Shown: positions 1-9,711 of the stretch, piece after piece
Layout: each line of letters starts with the position of its first letter
Numbering within the stretch: the first letter of the stretch is position 1
NCBI GenBank assembly: GCA_000727475.1
Contig: KL647318.1
Location: forward strand, 1,273,649 to 1,337,648
Direction: 5' to 3'
From: Sarcocystis neurona
Taxonomy: Eukaryota > Apicomplexa > Conoidasida > Eucoccidiorida > Sarcocystidae
Length of the DNA: 64,000 bases
Notes under the pieces: model-generated
Told to the model about the DNA's origin: nothing
Database searches by the model: none
Seen by the model: only the letters and a program-made list of their open reading frames with translations
Translations under genes and position numbers: made by a program

Positions 1-71
1 CTTGCTGCTGTTCGACGTGCTGTTGCGGGTGCTGCACGCGCGCGTGTGTTTTTGTGGGGTTTGTCGAGCAG
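1..71 (+). other. 3' end of an importin beta intron
   Basis: GTG/CTG-rich sequence ending in gtcgagcag immediately before the first in-window exon. The exon starts with two bases that complete a codon, so an upstream exon ending in phase 1 must lie outside the window. Confidence 0.6.
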
Positions 72-1061
72 GGATGAAGGACGAAGATGTGCAGCTCAAA
101 ATTGCGGCGTTGAAGGCGATGTACCACGCGCTGATTTTTGCCCGGCAGAACTTCCTCAATCCAGTGAGTTGTTGGGAAGCACTCCCCCCCAATTCTCTGC
201 ACAGTTTTGTCTCGGTGCTTCATGCCGGCAGCGGATCTCTTTTGGCTGCGGGGACTCTTCTTTTCTTCGTTTCTGCGTCGCTTCGTTGCTGTCGCGTCTC
301 TCGCCCCCGTTGCGGGCCACCCGCACAACCCGCGCGCAGGATGCGGGGGAGAAGAGAAGAGGACGAGACAAAACGAAGAAGGACAGCAGGAAAGCCAGGC
401 GACGCACAGACACAAGAAAAAGAAGAGAGGATGAAGAGAACAGGAAGGCGGCGGGAAGGGGAAGACGAGGAGAGCAACAGGAGAAGAAGAGGTGGCGAAG
501 AGCAGAAAAGAAGGGGCGCGGTCTCATCGGTGTGCAGCAGCAGCAGCACTAACAGCAAAAGACAGGGGGGAAGAGAGACGGGGGGGGGCGGAGACGGAGA
601 CGCAGCAGATTGTTCTCTCCGTGTGTGTGGGGGGGTCTTTCTTGAAGGGAGGGACACACTGGCAGAGATATGGAGAGCAAAGGAGAGAGACGAAGAAAAG
701 AGGAACAGCAGAAAAGGGAAAGGGAAAAGGAAGGGGAAATCCAAAGAAATGACAGAACGTACATACACGTAGAAGTTTGAAAACAGAGACAGAGGAGGAG
801 AAGCACGTAGATTTCGTCATACACACACAAGAAGGCGCATATTCACACATGCATCGATACAGAGACACAGACAGGAAGAGAGAATATATAGAGAGAGAGA
901 TAGAGGTATATATATATATATGTATGTGTGTATACATATTCGGTTGTAGACGCCAAGTAACATATATATATGTATGTGTATGTCTGTGTATATGTGTCTC
1001 TCTCTGCTGACTGCCTTGTTCGGCACATCTGCCTTGCTGCTACTGTTGCTGCTGCTACTGT

Positions 1062-1126
<65 letters not shown>

Positions 1127-4100
1127 TTGCTGCTGGTGGTGAACGACACACAGACGGAGAGGACGTATATCGTGGAAGCGGTGGTTGAAAACACGAAGCC
1201 GGCGACGTCTCCGGTGGCAGTGCAGGTCGCAGCCTTCGAGTGTCTGGTGAACATCGCCCAGGAATATTACGAGCTGATAGAAGCGTACATGCCGGTCGTG
1301 GCGCCCATCTCATGGCAGGCGCTTGCTGAAGGGGAGGACAGTATCTGCATCGCAGCAGTGGAACTTTGGAACACGGTGGCGGATATAGAGATAGACATTC
1401 AGATGAGAGAGAAAGAGCAGCAGCAGCACCAGGCTCTTGCAGCGGCAGCAGCAGCAGTGTCTTCTTCCCCGGAAGGGTCGCAGACTGGCGGCCGTGGCGC
1501 AGGCCCGGGGTCTGCAGTCGTTTGTCGCGGGGACCCCAGAGCAGCAGCAGCAGGTGGCGGAGGCAAGGAGGAAGGCGAGGCGCCGCAGCGGCGGCAGGAG
1601 ACGGCGGCGGGGGTGGGCAGGGGAGCAGCAGGGACGGCGACGGGGAAGGACGGAGAGGAGGAGGCGGGGGAGACAGACGGGCCGCTTTTTCAGCGAAGAA
1701 ACTGCCACATCACCCAGCAGGCGCTGCCGTATCTGCTGCCCATCCTGCTGCAGAGATTGACCCACCAGAAGAGCGAGGACCTCGACGCCGCAGACTCGTG
1801 GACCCCGGCGATGGCCGCCGGCACCTGTCTCAGCTTGTGTGCCCAGGTAAAGTTCAGCAAGCACCAGCAGCAGCAGTGGTGTGACAGCAACAGCAGCACT
1901 GGTGGCAGCAACAGCACTAGTGGCGGCAGCAATAGCAGCAGGAGCAGCAGCAACAGCAGCAGTGGTGACAGCACCAGCACTAGTGGCGGCAGCAATAGCA
2001 GCAGGAGCAGCAGCAGTGGTGACAGCACCAGCACTAGTGGCGGCAGCAATAGCAGCAGGAGCAGCAGTGGCAGCAGGAGACAGGAGGAAGAAGACGGAGA
2101 CACGAAGGCGGAGACGGCAGCAGAGAGACGGATGGAGAGGAGACGGGAGGACAGACGAAGGGGAGGAGACGGCAGCGAAGAGGTGGACGAGGAAGGCAGG
2201 GGGGGAGGGTGACGGGGAGACAGCAAGGAAGGGAGACAGGGAGACGGGAAGGCAGAGGAAGGGAGAGGAGCAGCAAAGAAGGAAGAGAACCGGAGCTCGA
2301 GCAGCAGGGGGGGAGATGTGTATGGGAGGCGGGTGATGGCAGAGTGGCGGGTGTGCCACCGGAGAGAGGAGGGTGTGGTGGTGGTTTTTTTGGACGTCCT
2401 CCTCCCTCTGTTTTCATCTGCCTCGTCTCCTTTTTTGTGGAGGTCGGTGGCCTCGCTGATTTGACCGGGGGGCAGCACGCGTGGGGAGACGAGCGGGTCG
2501 CCGCGCTGCTCGTCTGCTGCCGTTCGGTTTGCCGCGTTCGTTGCGCTGCGTCTCGCCGTCTCGTCTCCCCGCCGCCCTCCCCGTCTCCCCGGACATCTCT
2601 GCTGCGATGGCTTGCTGTGTCTCCGTGTCTGCATGCAGGTGGTGGGAGACGAGATTCTTTTGCCGGTGGTGCAGTTTGTCTCTTCTCACTTCCGGAGCGC
2701 GGACTGGACCCAACGCGAGGCAGCTGTTTTCGCTTTCGGCAGCATCATGCAGGGCCCAAGCACCGCGGCGCTGTCTCCGCTGATTGATGAAAGCTTCGCG
2801 TCGCTGGTCGCCGTGCTGCAGGACCCTTCTGTCGCCGTGCGAGACACTGCTGCGTGGACCCTCGGACGCATCGCGTCCTTCCACGCGTCGGTGATTCTCA
2901 GCAAACTGCTGCTGCCGTCGACTGCCGCGTCGCCGCTCTCTCCTTCGGCAGCGACGGCGACGCCGTCGGGGGTCTCTCCGGCGCCCGCGGCCGCCGGCGG
3001 CGCCAGCAGCAGCAGCACGGCTGAGCCCTCTGCTGGCGATGCTGCTGCTGCAGCGCGAGCTGCTGCGGCGGACGTGGCGACGGCCACGGCGGCTGCTGCG
3101 GCCGCCGGCACTCCGCTCTCGCCTGAGCAGCAGCAGCTCCTCCAGCATGAGCGCCTGCAGTTTCACCTGCTGCAACAGCAACAGCAGCAGCAGCAGGAGA
3201 GTCCTCTGCTGGCGGCGATAGTTGCGCGCTTGGCGGACAAACCACGGGTGGCCGCGCACATTTGTTGGCTGCTTGAGCAGATCGCTTCTCAGCTAACGCT
3301 TCCGCTTCATGAGAAGGAAAGGTCTTCCACTTCGCCCGTTGACCCCTTCTTCGAAAAACTTTGCAGCGCGCTTATCGCTGTCGCCGAGAGACCCGACGCT
3401 GTGAGACGCCGCCTCTTCATATTGCGCGTTCGTGTCTCTATCAATTGGTGGTCGCTTCCGCGTCGTCCTCTCCTTCACCCCACACCAAAAAAATCCTCGC
3501 GACAACGCAGAAACTCTGCCCGACTGCTGCTGCTGCCGCGCTTCGTCTGCTGCTGCGTCCGCGGGGCCGTCTCGCGGCCGTTTCATTTGCCCGTGGGCTG
3601 CTGATTTTGTGTCTCACGCAATTTTACTGCTATTCCTGGTGGTCCCGCTGCTGCTGTTGCTGCTGTGTGGGCTGCGGTGCGCTGTGTCGCTGCTGGTCTC
3701 TTCGTCTCTCTGCTGCTGTGGACGACCCGCTGCGGCTGCTTCTCCCTCGGCGCCGCCTCGTTGTCCTCCTCCTGCAGCTTCTGCGACACTTCCCGACACA
3801 GTATTCCTGTGGCTGGCCTCAAAACGGGCTGCTGCTCCTGCTGCTCCTCTTGCGGCTCGAGTTTCCCTGCTGCTGCTCCTCTTGCGGCTCGAGTTTCCCT
3901 GCTGCTGCTCCTCTTGCGGCTCGAGTTTCCCTGCTGCTGTTCCTCCTGCGGCTCGAGTTTCCCTGCTGCTGCTCCTCCTGCGGCTCGAGTTTCCCTGCTG
4001 CTGCTCCTCCTGCGGCTCGGGTTTCCCGGCTGCCCGTCCTGCTGCTGCGACTCGAGTTCCCGTTCTGCCGCTGTGACTGCTTGCGCTGCTGCTGCTCCTC

Positions 4101-7100
4101 TTCCTTCTCCTCGTCCCTCCCAAGCGACGCACCTTTCCCGCTGCCTTTGCCATGATGTCCTGCTGCTGCTGCTGGCAGCCCCCGAAGTCGATCCTCGTTG
4201 AAGCGTGGGTGTTGCTGCAGGATGAGAAGGGACTTCGAGAAGCGGCGTTCACGGCCCTCGCCTCGTTGATCGGCTGTGCGGGTGGGTCCGCCTCTCCTTT
4301 TCCTGCTGCTGCGTCCCGGTGGTCTTCGTCCGTGCTTCTTCAACATGCCCCCCCCCCTTCCCCCCCTTTTCTTCTCGCCGTTTCTCCTTCGCTCTCTGCA
4401 CCCCACAATCACACCAGTCTCCTCCACCCGTGCTGTATGTATGTCTCCATTTTCGCACGCAAGTTCACATACACAGAGCATCAGAAAGAGTGGCATACAC
4501 GTATAGGTGGGTCGTTATATATGATGTGCGTCCAGGCGGACACATTCATTTGGTGGGTGGCGCTCTTCGATATACGTGAGGGAAGAAGAGGGGGGAGCAG
4601 CACTCAGCAAGAGGGGAAACCTGACCAAAAGTGTGCATACCGCACACGTATACGAAAGGGGAGACAGACGGAGACACAGACGGAGATACGGAGACAGGGA
4701 GACGCAGACGGAGAGGGAAGTACACATATATGTATAGAAGGGGGGGGGGAATATTTCCTATACATTTGTATCGAAAGATACAGAGGAGAAGTATGGAAGT
4801 ATGTATATTTATCTGCCGATGTGTATTTATCGGGAGAAAAACAGAAGAAGAAGGGTGCCCGTCTTCGTTGTAAGAGAGAGGGAGACGGAGGAGGACAATC
4901 ACACATATATATGTACGTCTACCGGTAGGCGGAAGAAAAGAGAGAGAAAAAGTATACATACATATATATATGTATGTGTATGTGTGTGTGTGGAACGAGA
5001 GTATATATGCATGCACATCTATATATGTAGAGAGAAAGGGAGAGAACTGCATGCACGTGCCTCCCGCGCGCCAAACATGTATGTAGAGAAAAAAGAGGAC
5101 AAATAGTAGTCGAATTTGTGTATGTGTACGTGTGTGTGTATGGAGAGGGAGACGGGGAAGAAAAGAGAGGGTCGGAAGGTGGGTATATATCACCATATAT
5201 TGTGTGGGGAGGGAGACGCAGCAACGACAGCAGCATAATATATGTGTGTGGGGAGAGACGGAGACGCGGAGACGCGGAGAGTTGAAGAAGGGGAGGGATG
5301 AAGGGAAAGTTCGTGGATTAAATTGGGTGGTGTTGATACGAAAATTTAGAGCTGCGAGGTAAATATGACGACCCGTTCGATAGGAGGACAGGAGACACCA
5401 GCGAAGAGACGGAGACAGCAGGAAAGAGACAGAGACAGCAGGAAGAGACTGAGACGGGAAGAGCAGTTTTGGCCGAGTAATTTTTTGCCAGAGGAGGTCA
5501 ACTTCTTCGGCATTTGTTGTCTGCGTCTTCTGCATGTCTCGGTCGGTTTCTCCCGTCTCTCGAAAAGAACGCCCCCCCCCCCTCCACCAGCAACTTCCAC
5601 CCCTCCCCGTCTCCCTGTCTCCTCTCCTCCCGTCTCCTCTCCTCTTCTCGCGGGCGCCCCTCTCTGCCTTCCGTCCGTTCTTCGTCTCCCTTTTTGTCTC
5701 TCTGTTCGTGGGTGGTGTGTCTCCCCGCTGTGTGTTGTCTGGTGGGGGTCACGACTGCATGCGCGCGCGCGTGGCTGCTGCTGCGAAGAAGTGCGGGCCG
5801 TCGTCGATTCCCCGTCTCGTCGACAGCAGACAGCAGCTAAGCGGGCACTTCTCCTCTATTCGAGGCTCCGCCACACATCTGCTGAGGAGAGATTTTCTTC
5901 TCGACGTCCCTTCCTCCTCTTTGCTGCGGCTGCTGCTGCCCCACTTCTGCTGCTGCTTCTCCTGCTGTCCCGAATCCGTTCGCTTCACTCCGAAATCTGC
6001 TGCTGCTGCCTCATGCTGCTCCCTTTGTCCCTGCTGCTGTTGCTGCTGCTGCAGGGAATCAATGCAGACCTGCGATGATGCAGATGCTTGATCACTTCGT
6101 CAATCAACTCGCCCATTCCTTTTCCTTCGAGCAAAACGACGCAACAAGACAGCGCCAAGGTACGCACTCTCACTTCCGCTTCTTCGTTCTGCGCGTGTGT
6201 CTCGTCTGCGGCGGGCGCTGCTGCCGATGCGGGGCGGATGGTGCTGTTGCTGCGTCTCGCTCCTGCTGCTGCTGCGCCCCTCCTGCTGCTGCTGGCGGAG
6301 TCGCTTCTCTTCGTGAGGCTGATCTTGCTGCTGTTGCTGCTGCTCCCACCTCTCGCCTTCCCACCCCTTCGTGCTGCTGTCGCTGCTGCGCTTCTGCCTC
6401 GCGACTGTCGGTGCTTCTGTCGCTCCCCCCCTCGCAGCTGCTTTGCTGTCACGCGTGTTGCCTGCACGTGTCGTGCAGCAGTGCTCCGCGGTGTTGCTGC
6501 AACTGCTGCAGTGCTGCTGCTTGGCAACGGGCGTGTGTCTGTGTGCAGGGTTAATATGCGGCGCGATTCAAGTCCTTTGCTCCCGCCTTGGCGACGCGAT
6601 CAAACCTGCTGCCCCACAAATATGGAAGCCCATATCGATGGTACGTAGCGGCTATGGCAGGGAAGGGAGCGGGGGGGGAAGATGGGGCACTTCTTTCGGC
6701 ATATCCGCCCACGGCAGCAGCAGAGCACTTCTCTCCCAACCCCTTCGTATTGCAGTTTTCGTCTCGTCTCTCCCCGTCTTACCGTCTCCGTTTATCTCCT
6801 CGTTTTAGCGCTTTCTCGCCGTCTCCGTCTCCGTCTCCTGTTCCTCTATACAGACAGAGAGGGAGACGGAGACGAGTATATATATATATGTGTATATGTG
6901 TGTACGTACGTACGTATATGTGTATATTTGTATACGTAAACAACCACATACATATAGAGGGAGAGACGAGTATATATGTATAAATATATGTGTACGTACA
7001 TATGTATATGTATATATAGAGAGAGGGAGGAGTATATGGTTATATATGTGTGTACGTATATGTGTATGTGTATTTGTATACGTAAAGAACCACACACATA

Positions 7101-9680
7101 CAAAGACCCGTGCATAATATACCTACATTCGTAGGCATATGCACCCATACATATATATATCGAGGCAGAGACAGGACTCTGTATATAGATAGAGAAGTGT
7201 ATGTGTTTGTGGGGAGAGTATAGGGAGAGACTGAGGAACGGCTGCATGCAGATAGATACATGAATGTGTGGATATACACGATTGCATACGAGTTCATACG
7301 CAGGTGTATAATAGAGGGCCTGGTGGGGGATGGAAGGGGCACGGGGGTGTCTGCATGCGGACAGCATTCACGTGGAGATGCATGCCAGCTGAACAGCGAC
7401 GTCTTTGACGGCGGATTAAACGGAGAGGAGAAGAGCGCGCCCGAGTTCTGTGCGGAGTTCACTTCTTCTTCTTTGCCAGGCAGAGATGCTGCCGTCAACT
7501 GGCCTCCTCGCCCCTGCACCGCCGTGGAAGCCCAAAACGTTCCCCCCCTTTGCAGAGGGAAACCGCCCAGTGACGTGTCCCTGCTGCTGCTCCTTCTGCT
7601 GCCTGCGGTGCAGCCTGCTGCTGCTGTCTGGGGTGCAATGCTGCTGCTGCTGCTGTCTGGAGTGCAATGCTGCTGCTGCTGTCTGGGATGCAGTGCTGCT
7701 GCTGCGGGCATCTGGTGCTGCGTCTCGTTTCTTCTGCTGCTGGTGGGGCGTGGTTGTTGCTGCCCGGCGGTGGGGTCTGCACTGTTGGGTGAAGACGAAG
7801 GTGAATATCCTCCCGCCGCAGTTCTCTCGTCTGCGTTCCTCCGTCTCTCCTGCACGTTGGTTGCTTTTTGATCCACACACTTCCGCGGAGAGTGAGAAGC
7901 CTACGAACAGAAGAAGAAGGAAACGTCTTCCTTCTTGGTCTACTCGAGAGGGAGAACCTTTCTGCTGCTGCGGATGCTGGTGGTCTTGCTGCGTCTCCTG
8001 CGGTTTCTGCTGCTCTTGCTGCGTCTCGTGCGGTGTCTGCTGCTCTTGCTGCTGCTCTCCCTGCTGCTCTTGCTGCTGCTCTCCCTGCTGCTCTTGCTGC
8101 TGCTCTCCCTGCTGCTGCTGCTCTTCCTGCTGTTGTTGCTCTTGCTGCTGCTGCTCTTCCTGCTGCTGCTGATGTTGCTGGTGTTGTGTGCTGCTGTCGT
8201 TCCGCGTTTGCGATACAGCTGTTCCGCGCAGCGCCGTCGCCGTGTGGAGGAGGAGGAAGCAGCAGTTCGAGCGGCGGCGGTGGAGGGAGCAGCGGCAGCA
8301 GCCGAGGAACAGGAACAACGAGTGCAGCAGCAGGGGGAGGAGGAGTTCCGCCCGCGCCTCCCGGCAGCCCGGAGAGCGTGGGCGCGTTGCTGAGCTGCAG
8401 CAGCAGCGACATTTGCACGAACGACGCACTGCTGGCGACGTCCTCGCTCGTGCGGGCCGCAGGAGAAGCCGCCCTGCCGTTTGCAGAGGAAGTGGTGGCG
8501 GTCGTCGCGTCAGGGCTGAGCAGCAGCAGCACGCGGTCGGCAGCGGGAAGCTCCGGTGGAGCCGCAGGCGCTGCTGCTGCGACCGCCGGCAGCACGACGA
8601 CGGACGAGCTGCAGACTGTCCGCATATGCATAGAACTTATCGGCGACTTGAGCGCAGCAATTGGCACGTCATTCGCGGCGTTTACTTCTCCCCTTCTCTC
8701 TACCGTCTACCACATGCTTCAAGTAAGAAAAAACGGGCGCACGGAGGAGGGGGAGGAGGGGGTGGGGGGCGCCGCAGGATGTGGACGATATGATAGAGGG
8801 CGGACAGAGGAGAGAGGAGAGGAGAGGAAGGCAGAGTGTCACGTCCAGCGAGAATCTCCCGGGTGGGACACGAAAAAGCAGCGCTGCAGCAGGAGGAATA
8901 GCAGCGGGAGGAATAGCAGCAGGAACAGCAGCAGCAGGAAGAGTAGCAGCAGGAGCAGCAGGAAGAGCAGGAGGAGCAGCAGCAGGAAGAGCAGGAGCAG
9001 GAGCAGCAGCAGGAGGAAGGGAGGAAAGGAGCAGCAGGGGTCGTTGAAGTGACTGACCGGGGTGGGTCACCGCACATCAAATCATCGCACCTGCCTGCTG
9101 CCGAGTGTGCCAGGCGTTCTCTCCGTGTACATGCATAGACACTTTCGCCGTCTTGTGTCTCCCCACACATATCCCTGCAGAGAGGAAGGCGAGCATATGG
9201 AGATATGTATATATTTGTATATGTATACGTCATGAAAGAGAAGGAGACAGCAAAAATATCCGAGAACATGCATAGAGACGGAGACGGAGACGGAGAGGGG
9301 CGGGGGGGGGGTGTATACATCTGTTCACGTATACGAAGAGAGACACACATATGTGCCCATGGGGGGAAGGACAGAAGAGGCAGATAAGAAGCAGAAGAGA
9401 CGAAGAAGACGGAAATGATGCTGCGAGAGATTTTAATGGAGACGGAGGGGTGCGGGTGTGGATATGTACGTGTGTGTCTCTATGTATAGTCGCGTGTGTG
9501 TGTCTGCATGTGGATGAGAAAAAGCAGAGGGAGAAAACGAGCCAGGGAAATTCATGCAGTGAGAACAGAAGAGACTTCCAAGAGAAGAGGGCGGGATGTG
9601 GGGGGGGGATTCTTGGCGCGTTGATCGACCTGCTGGCGAGGAGGAAGCCCGCCGACGAGTCTCTCGCGCGCTCCGTTGTT

Positions 9681-9711
<31 letters not shown>

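Noticed and set aside
1..69. Upstream importin exon encoding LLLFDVLLRVLHA
   Set aside because: Does not align to the HEAT helix expected before KDEDVQLK, and the sequence resembles intron 3' ends elsewhere in the gene.
1021..2212. A single 412-codon poly-Leu plus Ser-rich protein reading through intron 1 end, exon 2 and intron 2 start
   Set aside because: Homology begins only at the acceptor at 1153 and ends at the donor at 1847; the flanks are triplet repeats.
7416..8667. Long minus-strand frames rich in Gln or Ala opposite importin intron 6 and exon 7
   Set aside because: They are the reverse reading of CTG arrays and of a conserved plus-strand exon.
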